A stretch of DNA of 64,000 bases from Pipra filicauda (GCF_003945595.2 NW_024104551.1:1-64000), one strand, 5' to 3'; positions 11,395-23,023 are shown, counted from the first letter of the stretch. Translations and numbers: made by a program. Notes: a model not told the origin generated them from the sequence alone.

Positions 11395-11560
11395 CAAAGA
11401 GCAGACTCCACTGCCTGCATAATACATGAAGCCGCGATAGCTGACAGCGCGCTCTGGCTCGGAGAGCTTGGGAGTGTGCTGGGAGACTTTGATGTCTGCA
11501 TGCTCTGAATGGCCCTAATGGAAGCTCTCCCCCTGGTTGCCCACACACCCTTCAAACCTC
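11395..11560. other. CpG-clustered candidate conserved element
   Basis: Five CpGs fall within about 32 bp (GCCGCGATAG through GCGCGCTCTGGCTCGG, 11431-11462), against an almost CpG-free background. The flanking block (11395-11560) is GC-richer than its surroundings and matches none of the repeats found here. Short frames cross it on the minus strand but overlap one another and show no domain. An enhancer or other conserved element is possible; a promoter is less likely because the cluster is so small. Confidence 0.3.
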
Positions 11561-13199
11561 TGCTCAGGAGCAGAACTGAAGAATTAGTTTCTTGACTTCT
11601 TTCACTTGGTTGGTCTCTTTCTTTCTCTCCTGAAGGAGTCATCCTGACTAGGGTTGCCTGGTGCCTAAGGATGCAAGCAGAGGAGAAGATTGCTGTAAAC
11701 ATGGTGAGGGATGAGAGGAGAAAGAAAATTTGTTTAGTGACACTGACAGAGATGGGTAAATACAGGGCAGTATCTCAGAGTGGAGAAAATCACCCCCTAC
11801 CCCTGCATGAAGGAAAGGGATTAGCTCCCAGTGCTGGGGCCATGCTTTGTGGCAGGGTTTCTACATGCTTTGAAGCACAAACCTGAGAAATTGAAAAGGA
11901 AACAATCCTTAATCCTGCTTTTTTACGATTTAGTGATAAAGTCAAATCCACTTTGCTGTAAGTAGCTCAGCTGTTTTGTAGAAGCCAGGCTATTTCCTGA
12001 GATACAAGTCTGTGCTTATATAAAGAGACTGACGTTGCTGGGGTGAGGGGAGGGGAGGAGCAGGCAGTGGTGTGTGCGAGAAGCTTGGATACCCTTTGTA
12101 GAGGGCTGCCTTTTTTAATTATTGGTATCGTTGTTATTTATGTCCTGTATGATTCAGGGAGTGGTGAGTAGAAAAGGAAAAAGAAATATGAGGAAGAAAA
12201 AGCATTTTTTCCAATTTTACCAAGACATCCTAAAAGTCCTTTCAACAGGTACATTGTTTTTATTTCCCGCTAATGAAAACTTTTCCAAAAGAAATAAAAT
12301 CTGCTGTTCTTATCCTATCCAATATGAATGATGTAGTCTTAAGTACACATGACCCATCCTGCTAAAAAAACCCATCCACTTATTCACTGAATGACTGCTG
12401 AGCACACAGATCTTAAAAGCATCATGCCGGTGCTTTTTAAGCATTCATAGCCCAATGAAAAAAGCTAACTGCAAAAGAATAGACAGCTATAAAACAATTA
12501 AAATTCTGCATAAACACCATTAACAATAATTGATCTTTTAAATCAGGAAGCTTTTACTGATCCACCTCCTACTGATTGGAGGTTTAGATACAGGAAAAAA
12601 GAGTTTGCAAAAAATGTGAAAGGGAAGTTCACTAGAACAGGTGCACTCATGCTCATTCTACTTGTAATTCTGCAGTTCTATTAATGGCACTAGGGCTTAT
12701 ATTAGTGATTCCATGGAGCAGGATATTCACGATGACATACTAAAAAATTAGTTTATATTGGTTAAAAAATATAATTTTTGTTAGTAATATTTTTTTTTTT
12801 TAAATACAGATTGAAATAGGAGCAACTAGACACACGACATTTTACCTGCCTTAGAGCAGTCTACATTCAGAAAAAAAAATAAAAGGCTGTGGTATATAAT
12901 ATGAACATCAAACATTTTCACATTCTGGAAAGTATTCTTTATTAAAAAGCCTCACAATTATTTTTATTTTCATTTTGTAATTTGCAAGGACCTTGGATGA
13001 AGCAGAAAGCAAAGCATTTTAAATTTTCTGAAGAATCCACTAACCCAATTCTGTGTAATTTGCAATTTCTGGAGTCACCAAACAGCACCTGATGAAGTGA
13101 AACAGCAACTTTTAACACAGCTTTACATGTTGCTGTTTATTGCTATCAGGAAATTGTAGTCCAGTTTCTTTACAGATACTGCAAATATCATACTGGGGA

Positions 13200-13456
13200 A
13201 CTAGCTGCAAGCTGAAAGAGTGCAGGCTTAGATTAGATATTAGGAAGAAATTCATTACTGTGAGTCTGATGAGGCACTGAAACAGGTTGCCCAGAGAAGT
13301 TGTGGCTGCTCCATCCCTGGGATTGTTCAGGCCAGGTTGGATTGGGCTCTGAGCAACCTGATTTAGCAGAAGGTGTCCCTGCCCATGGCAGGGGGGGTTG
13401 GAAAGAGATGATCTTGAAGATCTCTTCCAGGCTGAAACATTGTATGATTCTATGAA
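13200..13456 (+). mobile_element. CR1 LINE fragment, 3' end
   Basis: Contains AGATTAGATATTAGGAAGAA, GGTTGCCCAGAGAAGTTGTG, CTCTGAGCAACCTGATTTAG and CTGCCCATGGCAGGGGG, and ends in TGTATGATTCTATGA. This is the complete order of the last 250 bp of CR1. It is the same subtype as the copies at 23200, 25083, 32978 and 60895. Short minus-strand frames across it have no significance. Confidence 0.93.
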
Positions 13457-14610
13457 ATAGCAATTCATAAGCTTTCTCCAAAACCCCTATCCTATGGAAA
13501 CCACCCATGATGTCATCCTATCAATAGATTCCTAATTTCTCCCTTCCCTCCTGCACTGTGGTATCTTGTCTCTCACTACACGTGAATCTCAGGGAACCTG
13601 AAAGATCAAGTGGAGCTTATCATACTCTAGACACCTATAGCTCAGAGTAAACCTCTTTGCATCCTTTATGTCCAAGACAATTTTGCATTGCAAAGCAGAG
13701 GAAACAGGTCCCTGCTTACCTGTGTACCCCATGGCAGGCAGCTGGACAGTGCACTTTTCTGTCTTTCATTACTTCCTCAGTACTGTGTGTCCTTCTCCCA
13801 ACGTTGTTCCTGTCCTCAGTCTCTCTAAAGTGGTATCTTATTTTTCTACCTAACCTGCCTATCTTTTATTGAAACTGTTCCTTACCCTTTGTAAAGTCAC
13901 ATCTAAAGAGAAATAATCCACTGCAACTCTGTAAGAAGCATACATGCCATCATAAGTAACCCCAGAAAATCAACAACAGGACTCTCAGAGACATTGTAAA
14001 TACGGCAGTGGAAGCTCTTTATTATTTTCCTGAAAATTCCCCTGACAGGGAAGAAACCAATAGTGATACAACACTACTGATTTTGATTTGTAATTTGTCA
14101 GGGCTAGTAGGAGGTATCTTGGACTTCTGTTTTGTCTTAGGTGTGGGAATCACCCTGAGACTGATCTATCATTACTACTTTTATTACTTTGATGGATTTC
14201 CTAAATAGCCTACTTTAGGATGAAAGCTCAGTTGTATTAAATGAAATGTACACTGTGTCTGAAAATCTGTGATCTAGGCATTTGAGAAATAAATATGTGA
14301 GATGTGCCTGAAAGCTGAGATACACATACCAGAACATACCTTTAGAAAAATAAAATAGCAAGAAACAACCTAAAAGACTGTGTGTTGTGGATGTTTCATT
14401 TCCTGAGGGACTGGGGGAAATTTATTAAAAACAAATATTTGCAAGAAAGAGGTTGACCAGTTTGTTCTTTTTTTTTATTTTTTATTTTATTGATTTTTGC
14501 TTGTTGTGGAGGGCTACAGAATTCTCACTAATTAAAATAAATGAGTGACTATTCATTGAGAGAAATTTGCTAAAGAAAGATTTAAAGGAAGAAGTTCTGG
14601 AAATCAGATT
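13457..14610. other. Single-copy DNA, no gene seen
   Basis: Short frames only (71 codons or fewer). A T-rich tract lies at about 14467-14497. Nothing else was recognised. Confidence 0.55.
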
Positions 14611-15215
14611 TCATAGAATCATAGAATAGTTTGGTTTGGAAGGGACCTTCACAAATTTTCTAGTCCAGCTCCCTGGCCGTGGGCAGGGACACCTTTCTCT
14701 AGATCAGATTGGTCAAAGCGCCTCCAGCTTGGGCTTGAACACTGTCAGGAATTGGGCACCCACAGCTTCCCCGAGCAACCTGTTCCTGTGCCTCACCACT
14801 CTCATTGCAAAAAATTTCTTCTTTAATAGTTAAATCTACTCTTTTTCAGTTTAAGACCATTCCCCTTGCCATATCACTGCCTGCCCTTGTAAACAGTCCC
14901 TCTCCAGCTCTCTGGTAGACCACCCTTTAGGCACTGGAAGGTGATATAAGAGCTCCCTGAACCTTCTCTTCTCCAGGCTGAACAGCCCCAACTCTCACAA
15001 ACTATCTTCACAGGACAGGTGCTCCATCTCTCTGAGCATCTTTGTGGCCTCCTCTAGACCTGATCTACCAGATTCATGTCTTTCTTGAGCAGAGGACTCC
15101 AGAGCTGGATGCAGCACACCAGGTGGAATATCCTGAGAGCGGAGTAGCAGAGGTGAATCACCTCCCTTGACCCACTGGACATGCTTCTTTTTATGCAGCC
15201 CAGGAAGCTCTCTTT
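14611..15215 (-). mobile_element. CR1 LINE fragment (about 600 bp)
   Basis: The left edge is the inverted tail TCATAGAATCATAGAATAG, followed by the reverse-orientation CR1 segments down to CCCTTGACCCACTGGACATG and TTTTTATGCAGCCCAGGAAG. The right part still encodes the C-terminal end of ORF2 on the minus strand (see 15054-15215). The sequence fades from the CR1 pattern after about 15215. Confidence 0.93.
15054..15215 (-). pseudogene. CR1 ORF2 C-terminal remnant
   Basis: The minus-strand frame reads FLGCIKRSMSSGSREVIHL, then CYSAL and CIQLWSPLLKKDMNL. This follows the family pattern [31 protein letters not shown] that lies just downstream of the CR1 reverse transcriptase domain. About 50 codons remain, without start or catalytic residues, so it is a dead fragment. 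It lies inside the CR1 copy at 14611-15215. Confidence 0.8.
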
Positions 15216-16080
15216 GTCCTTAATTCTTACCTTCAGGTGAAGATCTGTCAAGAGAAATCTTGATGAGTGAAGGAGAAAGACAGAATGAAATAGAAAAGTA
15301 AATTAAATTAATTAGGGAAACTCAAGCTGGACCTTTAAATATAGGTCAGAGCAACCCTGTTGAGATGTGCATATTCAAAGAAAAGTAGGAGCTCTTTTCT
15401 TTCTCTTCCTTTTTTTCCACTGTCAGTCACCATCTTAATCTAAAAGGTGAGAAAAGACTTAAGTGCAGATTAGGTCACAATAAATACCACCCTGCCCCAG
15501 CAGCAGCATTTTGTTCAGGGGCTGTATTAGCCTTTATGTTAAACCATTATTGTCATTATTTTTTACTAGGACTGTTTTTCTGCTACCCAAATCCTCCCAT
15601 CAGACCTTTCCAACTTAATCAGAACACACAATGTCGAGTGACCATAAGAGAGGAAGGAGCTCCACCTCCATATATGTTTTACCTCTCCATAACAACTTAG
15701 AGGATGTTCTAGGGAAATATTGGTCCTAATTAGAAACAGTCTTCTACATTAATTCAGAGTTAACTACATATTAATTTCTTCAGTCATTAATAAAGTTTTT
15801 TCTCATACTTTGTTTTGCAAGGATACGCAAAATCTCTCTCCTTTGATACCACAGAAGCAACCAAATATTGGTATTGGCTTCAGGATGGTCTGAACTGAAA
15901 TCTAGGTGACAGTGACTGATAAGCAAGAAAGAAAATAAAGATTGATTTTTCTCAAATATCAGTACAATGCGATAGTTCTAATAAATATATATGTAGAAAT
16001 GCTTTGTAGCTGAAATGTGTTGGTTTCTGAGCCAAAAACTAAATTCAGAGGAAAACTTCAATCGCTGCCTATAGGAAAAA
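15216..16080. other. Single-copy DNA, no gene seen
   Basis: AT-rich sequence between two CR1 copies of the same orientation. No long frame, repeat or RNA signal was recognised. Confidence 0.5.
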
Positions 16081-16784
16081 CACAGAATCAGAGAATATCT
16101 CAAGTTGAAAGAGACCCAGGAGGGTCATGGAATCTAACTCTCTGCTCCTTTCAGGCCTGCTTCCCACTAAGCCATATAACTAAGACCATCATCGAAATGC
16201 TTCTTGAGCTCTGTCAGGCTTGATGCCATGACTACTCCCCTGGGAAGCCTCTTCCAGTGACCAACCACCCTCTGCGTGAAGAATCTTTTCCTGAAGTCCA
16301 ATCTGAACTTCATCTGACACAGCTTCATCCCATTCCTTTGGGTCCTGTCACTGCTCACCAGAGAGAGGAGATCAACACCTCTTCCTTCACTGCCCCTCTG
16401 GAGGAAGGTACAGACTGCGATGAGGGCACCCCTCAGCCTTCTCTTCTCCTGGCTGAACAAACCAAACTACCTCAGCTGCTCCTCCTGGCTTGACCTTGAG
16501 GCTTTTCACCATCTTGATCACCCTTCTTGGGACACATTCCAATAGCTTTATATCCTTTTTATATTTTGGAGCCCAAAACTGCCACAATATTCAAGGTGAG
16601 GCTGCTCCAGGTCAGACCAGAGCAGGACAATCCCCTCCCTCGCCCGGCTGGGGATGCTTTGCCTGATGTCCCCCAGGACACGGTTGGCACTCCTGACTGC
16701 CAGGGCACTGCTTACTCATATTCAATTTACCATCAGCCAGGCCCCCCAGATCTCTTTCCATAGGGCTGCTTTCCAGCATCTCAT
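16081..16784 (-). mobile_element. CR1 LINE fragment (about 700 bp)
   Basis: One of the two longest well-preserved CR1 copies in the window. The inverted tail CACAGAATCAGAGAATATCT at the left leads into CTTCTTGAGCTCTGTCAGGC, GACCAACCACCCTCTGCGTG and CCTGGCTGAACAAACC, and finally CCCCAGGACACGGTTGGCAC and TGCTTTCCAGCATCTCATCC at the right. Minus-strand frames at 16387-16587 (FWAPKYKKDIKLLE) and 16167-16460 (EKRRLRGALIA; RKRFFTQRVVGHWKRLPRG) are successive parts of the ORF2 end, now in different frames. The tail sequence differs from that of the neighbour at 14611, so it is a different subfamily, shared with 62529. Confidence 0.93.
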
Positions 16785-19520
16785 CCAAAAATTATTTTTT
16801 TCTGTCAAATGTATCATAAGATTGTGTCTTCAGGTCGATGTCTTCTCCATTTTATCCATGAAAAGTATGCAGAAAAAAGTCAGTTAATAAGTTTTCTCAA
16901 GAAAATAAAAATGTGCATTTGACAAACAGCACGCACTAAGCCTGTGACCCAGTCCCTGGTCTACTCAACTAGGTCTTGGCATCTTCTTTTCAAAGGAAAA
17001 AAGCATCTGCAATTCAACTGAGAACTGTGTACTGTATAAAAATTCATTTTCACGGCACATTTCACTAAAATATAATTTATTATATATTCAGGTAGGTGTT
17101 AGTGCTGTGAAATGTCAAAGACTTTTATTTTTTTCTTTTAGAAGGCTTTTAAATATTATCACAGAAAAACTGCTGTTTAATTGAAATTTCCTTTACTGCC
17201 ACTCAAACAAACAGAAGGATTAAAACATCAATTAAATGGTGATTATGGCACTGTGCAACTTTGCAGAATCTGAAATTAAAGGCTTAAGAATAAACTTTTG
17301 TGGAAGAAGCTGTTGAGGAACTATTTGAGGAAGCAATCCTGAGCTTAATGGCTGAAAATCTTTTTTTTTTAAATAAAGGTTTATATGTATTTTTTGAAGA
17401 ATATGCTTCTATTTTTGAGAGTACCTGTGTACCAACAAAATATCCCATATTAACAAGGGATAAAACTCAGGCACCTGGGTTTCCATCTAAAGAATCTGTG
17501 CAAATTCAGGCTCTAGCCCATCAAAATCAGCCTCTAGAAGAGAGATGAAAATAAATGCTCATCTTTGCAACTCAAACCATCCCCCGGGAGTGAAATATAG
17601 CTACTGGGGACAGCGAAGGTGCTGAACGTCCACTGCAATATGAAGTACAATTCTTTTGCTCGCTACACATAAATGTGTGCTTTCATACTCCATCTCAGTC
17701 CAAAATATATGTGGTCACTGCAGCACTGGGATGCAGAAGTCTCAGCTGATACAGAAAGGAACTGAGTCTCTTCCTGAGTTGTGCGTGGGTACATTCATGA
17801 CCGTGTAGGCACAACTTCAAAAGATGTTCCTAAGAGGTGACTAACTCAATGCTTGAAACATAGCTGCTCAGCTTGTGAGGTTGAAGAAGGATCTGCTGAT
17901 GCAAGGCACGATTTCAAGAAATCCAGGAAGCTCAGAATCACCAGCCGTTTCCAAAATCGGCCATGGATGACCTTAAAAGCTAAAAATAGGGAATGCTGGG
18001 GGAAGGCTTCATATTTGAGTGAACTCCAAGACATGTAGTAAAAATTTTCAATATTGACTGCTTGCTGTGAAGGATGATCCAGTCATACATGAAACTTTGT
18101 ATCAGTCACCTGATACCATTGGATGAAGTAATTTAGAAATTCTAGACATAACAGGTTTGCAGCACTTTTATCGTGAAACCTCACATAAAGCAGCATTTCC
18201 CAAAGGTGTAAATTGCTTTAGGCAATAACCCCCGGGGTAGGGCCTTTGTTGGGCTGGCTCATCTTGGTAGGTTCCCAACCAGTCCTTTTCCTTTGAGGGG
18301 CTGGTTTGATGTTCTGGCTTTCCCTGATAAAGTTACTGGTGTTGCTTCACCTGTCACTGTTCCTCTGATCCTTACCAGGTTCATATGTTTAATTTATTTA
18401 GCCTTTAGTCAGATGACAGTATCAGTGCAAACTCTGAAGAAAGCACATCCTAGGTATCTGGTAGCATAATTTTATTACAACATTGCATTCCTGGCTAGTG
18501 CCACTGGCTTTCTGCATATTCTTATCAACTAAAGTTTTTTCAATGTCTGCTGTCAACTCATAAATTGTGATACAAATGTATGTAGATGTCATATTGAAGT
18601 ATGAAGTAGCTCAGTTTCTAATTCATTACTAATGTGCAAACATAATTATTGAAGTAAATTTCTAATGTTTTGAAGACTTCAGCACCATCTTTTCATTGCC
18701 ACATCAATATGTTAGCATCTTTATTGAATCCAGGCTTGTGTTGTGCAGTCCGTGCCATTTCTGTGCTACACTAAAAGAAGGCAGTTTCTGTTTCTCCAGA
18801 ATTTTGCATCAACTTCTGTTCAAATTTGATAAGTGCTCTCTCATAATGCATATGCTGTGTCCTGCATGAGCAACTGGAGGTATGGCATTTTAGTTCTTGC
18901 TGGAAAAAAAACGGGGGGTGTTTTTGATACAGATAATGATAATAATGGGGTGGTACCTGCAAGTTCTGTGTTTTCACTCCATTGACACTGTGTCTGATGA
19001 CTGTGAGAAAACAAACCATTTGGAAGCTTCTACCTCATTTTTTTTTCGAAAATAAATGCTGCCATGGACTTCTTAAGCTTATAAAAAGAAATATGCAGTA
19101 GGGTAGAGTGGCTGCGGTCAAGGACTTTAATGTCATAAAAGTGCAGCAAGAAGGTTCAATTTTCAGAACCAACTGTGAGTCTAAAACAGGGGAAGGATAA
19201 ACAGTCGGTGGGGGAGGAGATAGGCTCAGGAGGAAAGCATCCAGTCCTGTGGTTCCTGTAGGGATTTCAATGACATAAATAAACGAGTCAGAGATGTTGC
19301 TGCAGCAGATCCTCCCTAAGGGAATGGTCAATGCTGAGGAACTTTGAAGGAATGTGTGTTGGTTTTTTTCCTTGCCAACACAATTCATGTGTCAAGTATT
19401 GTGTTTCTATAGCAACACAAATTTACTTTGAGAGACAGTTTGCACAAAAGGAGGCCAAGGGCTCCAGCTCTCTGAGTACACTAATTTAGAAAACTGTGTG
19501 AGCCATCCAGCATCTACTGC
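16785..19520. other. Single-copy DNA, no gene seen
   Basis: Contains an acidic-looking 82-codon frame at 17300-17548 that starts in a repeated TTGAGGAA context and shows no domain, and paired opposite frames at 17846-18038 that are shadows of each other. The block 17130-17285 is repeat-free and AT-rich. No RNA gene or repeat was recognised. Confidence 0.5.
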
Positions 19521-20505
19521 TGTGGTGGGCTGACCCTGGCTGGAAACCAGGTGCCCGCCAAAACTGCCTGTCACCTGGACAGGGAGGAAAAAATATAATG
19601 AAAGGCTTGAGGAGTGAGATAAGGACAGAGAGTGAGTGATCACTCAGCACGTATCATCACAGGAAAACAGACTCAGCCAGGGGAAAATAGTTCAATTCAC
19701 TACCAATCAAATTCAAGTAGGATAATGAGAAATAAACCCAAATTTTAAAACACTTTCAATCTCTCCCCTTCCTTCTTCCTAGGTTCAACTTCACTCCCAA
19801 ATTCTCTGCCTCCTGCCCCACAGCGATGCAGGGAGACAGGGAATGGTGGCTGTGGTCAGTTGTTGTAGTCAGTTGTTGTGGTCACCCGTTGTTTCTGCTG
19901 CTCCTTCCTCCTCAGACGGAGAAATCCTCACACTTTTCTCTGTTCAAGAGTTGGGTCCTTCCCACAGGAGACAGTCCCTCATGAACTTCTCCAACATGAG
20001 TCCTTCCCACAGGCTGCAGTTCTTCATGAACTGCTCCAGCGTGGGTCCCTTCCATGGGGTGCTGTTCCTCAGGAACAGGCTGCTACAGAAGGAGTCCCCC
20101 ATGGGGTCACAAGTCCTGCCAGCAAACCTGCTGTAGTGTAGGTTCTTCTTTCCATGGTCCTGCCAGGAGCCTGCTGCAGTGCAGGCTTCCCACAGGGTCA
20201 CAGCCTCCTTTGGGCATCCACCTGTCCCATGTGGGGTCCTTCAGTGGCTGCAGGTAACTGTCTGCACAGTTGTTTCTCACATATTCTCACTCCTCTTTCT
20301 ATCTGCAATTGCCATTGTGCAGTAATTTTACGCCTTTTTTAAATACATTTTTCCAGAGGCACTACCACCACCACTGATGGGCTCAGCCTTGGCCAGTGTT
20401 GGGTCCATCCTGGGGCCTGCTGGCATTGACTCTGCTGGACATGGGAGAAGCTTCTGGGAGCTTCTCACTCAAAAGCCCACTTAGTGCTGGAACCTTTCAT
20501 GCTGC
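19521..20505 (-). mobile_element. Avian ERVL-type solo LTR (about 985 bp)
   Basis: The left edge TGTGGTGGGCTGACCCTGGC and the order of segments that follows (ACCAGGTGCCCGCC, TAATGAAAGGCTTG, GAGATAAGGACAGAGAG, ACCAATCAAATTCAAGTAGG, then CTCCAGCGTGGGTCCCTTCC) match an abundant LTR type I know from many bird genomes. The known sense is minus, so the TGTGG edge is the LTR 3' end. The middle (about 19950-20250) is made of related 40-50 bp modules with TCCCACAGG and CTGCTCCAGCGTGGG elements. The right edge is worn, ending around CATGCTGCA, and no target duplication is clear, so the copy is old. No gag, pol or env sequence flanks it. Frames across 19843-20257 are artefacts of the GC-rich modules. 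Confidence 0.85.
19950..20250 (-). repeat. Degenerate 40-50 bp modules within the LTR
   Basis: Related modules carry the pattern CTTCCCACAGG...CAGT.CTTCATGAACT.CTCCAAC.TGAGTC, repeated with divergence along the GC-rich half of the LTR. They are typical of this LTR type and probably arose by replication slippage. Confidence 0.6.
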
Positions 20506-21183
20506 ATGGAGGTTTCAGACATTTTTGGAAGGGACCATGACCATAGTTTGGTCATGACCAGGCTCCCACATAGTTTGGGTTCATTCTCTCTTTCTGGAAC
20601 ATTTTCAGCTATCTTTCACATGACAGAAGTTGCTCTCAAGTGGAACAGGATCCCATAGCATGCAAAAGTCTGAAGATAAACAAAGACTTTAGTTGCTATC
20701 TGAAATTTTAGAAAAATAATTTACTCATCTAAATTAGCGTTTACCTGTGAAAAAAGAAAAAATTATCATTCTCGACTGGGGATAGATAATTGAAATATGT
20801 TAAATTCTAATAATTTCTGATGATTGTATCACAAATAATGTCCCATAATGCCATACAAAAAATTCATGTCAACAAGAGTTCTGCCTTCTGCTCATGGAAA
20901 TCAAGCCTTTTGATCAACACAGAACAAAGGTATCTGTGTCTGAAATCATCCCTAAATGCATCTACAAGGGTTCCCTATTTCTCTTGCCTGTTTTTTTGCT
21001 TAAAAAAAAAAGAAAGAAAAAAAAAATCCCCGGGCCAGAAAAGGGAACCTGACCCTTCATTTTATTTATTTTAAAAATAAAATATCCACTGAAAGACTGA
21101 TATTTGTTATCTTTGCTGCTCCTAACACCCGACAAAGTACAAATAATTGTGTGCGGCATGAATGAGCAGCAAATATGTGGGTA
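20506..21183. other. Single-copy DNA between two LTRs
   Basis: An A-rich tract lies at 21001-21026. No gene or recognisable retroviral internal sequence was seen, so the two flanking LTRs are independent insertions and not a provirus pair. Confidence 0.55.
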
Positions 21184-21187
21184 ATGT
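21184..21187. repeat. Left target-site duplication of the LTR (ATGT)
   Basis: ATGT directly precedes TGTTGCC and recurs directly after GGCATCA at 21728-21731. Confidence 0.75.
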
Positions 21188-21256
21188 TGTTGCCGTGGGA
21201 GTTAGGTGCTGAAAAAATCTCCCGGAGCAGTTAATTAGAGGTGAGATAAGAAAGGG

Positions 21257-21262
21257 TTTATT
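21257..21262 (-). promoter_or_regulatory. LTR poly(A) signal AATAAA
   Basis: TTTATT on the plus strand, about 55 bp downstream of the LTR TATA box in the LTR sense, implies a very short R region. Confidence 0.65.
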
Positions 21263-21316
21263 ATGCCAAGGCAAAGATGTTACAAGACGCGCGCAGGCCG
21301 TGCCTGAGATGTTACA

Positions 21317-21323
21317 TTTTATA
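21317..21323 (-). promoter_or_regulatory. LTR TATA box TATAAAA
   Basis: TTTTATA on the plus strand reads TATAAAA in the LTR orientation and stands just upstream of the AATAAA signal. A second TA-rich candidate (CTTATAAAACTTATAAGG, near 21660) lies far upstream in U3 and is less likely to be the core promoter. Confidence 0.6.
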
Positions 21324-21727
21324 ATACCATCCATCCAATCCCAGGTGTGTCCACCCTGTGGCCTTTACTCTGGACTGCCCCAGGTCCACCCCCGAGAAAT
21401 GGGTCTGGGGTGCATTTCGGGACCCTCTGTTCATCCCATCTTCATCTTCATCAGAGCACAAAGGGTACATAGTCACCCAGTTTTTGACCGTGTTCTGTGG
21501 TTTAGGCCAAGATACAAGCAATCTCCAAACAATCTGGGCCTTGCCTTGACAAAAGACTAAACATTTCTGCTGTATTCAGGGGTAGGGAATGTGTAAACAG
21601 GGGTGCTAGAGGGAAAGGGCCAAGGGACAAAGGAGGGAGGGTTGCTGCTTTTAAAATCTACTTATAAAACTTATAAGGCTTGTCAATATTAGAAAAATAA
21701 AAAAAATATTAGGGGCTTAAGGCATCA

Positions 21728-21731
21728 ATGT
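21728..21731. repeat. Right target-site duplication of the LTR (ATGT)
   Basis: Identical to 21184-21187 and abuts the CA end of the LTR. Confidence 0.75.
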
Positions 21732-22342
21732 CAACTATTAAAAAGAATAGACAAACAAGAGCAAAAATCAACCAGCTTTCCTCTAAACTCTTTGCCCAAT
21801 CTTTCGTTTTCATGACTTATTTCCCAGTTTTCTCGGTATTCACACCAAGCATGAGCCAAAAAAGAGTAGTAGGGAACTGTTATTCCATATATACTAAGTG
21901 ACATATGGCCAGTTTTATCCCATTGCTAATGAAACAATGACCTTGACCTGACAACCCATTTTTGCCTATGAATAGTTTCCAGGGTACAAGATGGGAACAT
22001 AGGTATTGATCAGAGAAAGTGTCTCTTCCTGGGGATCTGGACACATGTGGACAAAAAGAAGAGAGATACGAAGCCCAGGCCACATCTTTGATAATATTTC
22101 CTTTGCTATTTTTCTTTGGGTCCTAATTCCTTTCCAACAGCTTGACTTTCCTTTCTAAATGAATCATAATGAATGCTGAGTCTTATGGTAACAACTGGCC
22201 CAATTCTGTCTACAACATGAGTCTAAATCTGTAATTGCATTAATGGTACCCTTTTCTTTGTTCACAATATGCCCTTTCCTTGGTTTTAAATAAAAAAATG
22301 CTCTCAGGAATTCCTTTCTTTTTAAACTTTATGCATTCATTA

Positions 22343-22370
22343 CTCTCTCTCTCTCTTTCTCTTTTTTTTT
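22343..22370. repeat. CT-rich microsatellite
   Basis: A CTCTCTCTCT run passes into TTTCTC and then a run of T. Confidence 0.8.
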
Positions 22371-23023
22371 CACACTTGGTTAAATAGATTTGCTCCCTTC
22401 CCTGTCATTGATTTACTAATTCTGGGAAACTTCCAGTGCTTTTACAGAATTTTAGCTCTGCAGTGGACGTGTTGAAGGGCATTGACATCACTTCAATACT
22501 GCACGCACTTTTTGTACATGCAGGTGTCTACCTTTGTTATCTCTGTTTTACCTGTCCATCATGGTCAACTAACTGCCTCTTTAAAATGAGCTTGCAAGTC
22601 CATTCTTTCCTCCAATAGGGTTCTAGTTAACCCGTGATGCCTTACCTGGTTTAAGCATATTCTCATTTGCTGTGAAATTTCTTCTTGATTTCAGTGGCAG
22701 CACACTATGCTCTGAAATGCCAATTCCACTCAAATAAATGGAAAATAAATTCTGTGACTTAATACAGACAGCATTCCATGCTTGGGATTTTTTTTCTCCT
22801 ACATTCTTTTTTGTTTCAATTTCCCTCTCTCAACAGCTTTTTTTTGGTGAAGTAATTTGTTCTTGGTGATCTTTTTTTTTTTTTTTCACATTGTCCTTCT
22901 CTTCCTCTCTGTCTTTCATTTTGTATTATCTTAGGGTACCAAGGAATAAAAACTGTCCTGTGCCATGCCAGAAAAAGGTTTAGGAGAGTTGTGTAGGCTT
23001 GAATTATCTGGTGTCACCATAAA

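Larger units (their letters stand above)
7028..13199. other. Six kb of single-copy DNA, no gene seen
   Basis: Frames are 105 codons or shorter without recognisable domains. T-rich tracts occur at 9516-9539 and 9571-9592, followed by a short ATT trinucleotide run at 9601-9617. A compact CpG cluster at 11431-11462 lies inside a repeat-free block (listed separately). I see no CR1, LTR or RNA gene in this stretch. Confidence 0.55.
21188..21727 (-). mobile_element. Solo LTR of an endogenous retrovirus (540 bp)
   Basis: The edges TGTTGCC and GGCATCA form a terminal inverted repeat with one mismatch in seven, begin TG and end CA, and are flanked by the 4-bp duplication ATGT. In the minus sense there is a TATAAAA box (21323-21317), then an AATAAA signal (21262-21257), then about 70 bp of U5. 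This order establishes the orientation. It has no internal retroviral sequence. A 4-bp duplication is common in class I (gammaretrovirus-like) elements, so the class is inferred only from that. It shows no evident sequence kinship with the 3349 or 19521 LTRs. Confidence 0.85.

Noticed and set aside
16167..16460. Conserved-looking RKRFFTQRVVGHWKRLPRG frame as a host gene
   Set aside because: This motif recurs wherever CR1 3' ends occur (also 33151, 57306, 62601 frames) and is the well-known protein-like echo of CR1 and not a gene.
17300..17548. Acidic 82-codon frame as a possible small protein
   Set aside because: It starts in a repeated TTGAGGAA context and includes a T-run read as FF; no similarity recognised and no initiation or splice context.
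20506..21183. Interior of a provirus between the two LTRs
   Set aside because: The LTRs are unrelated in sequence and no retroviral gag, pol or env similarity is visible between them.
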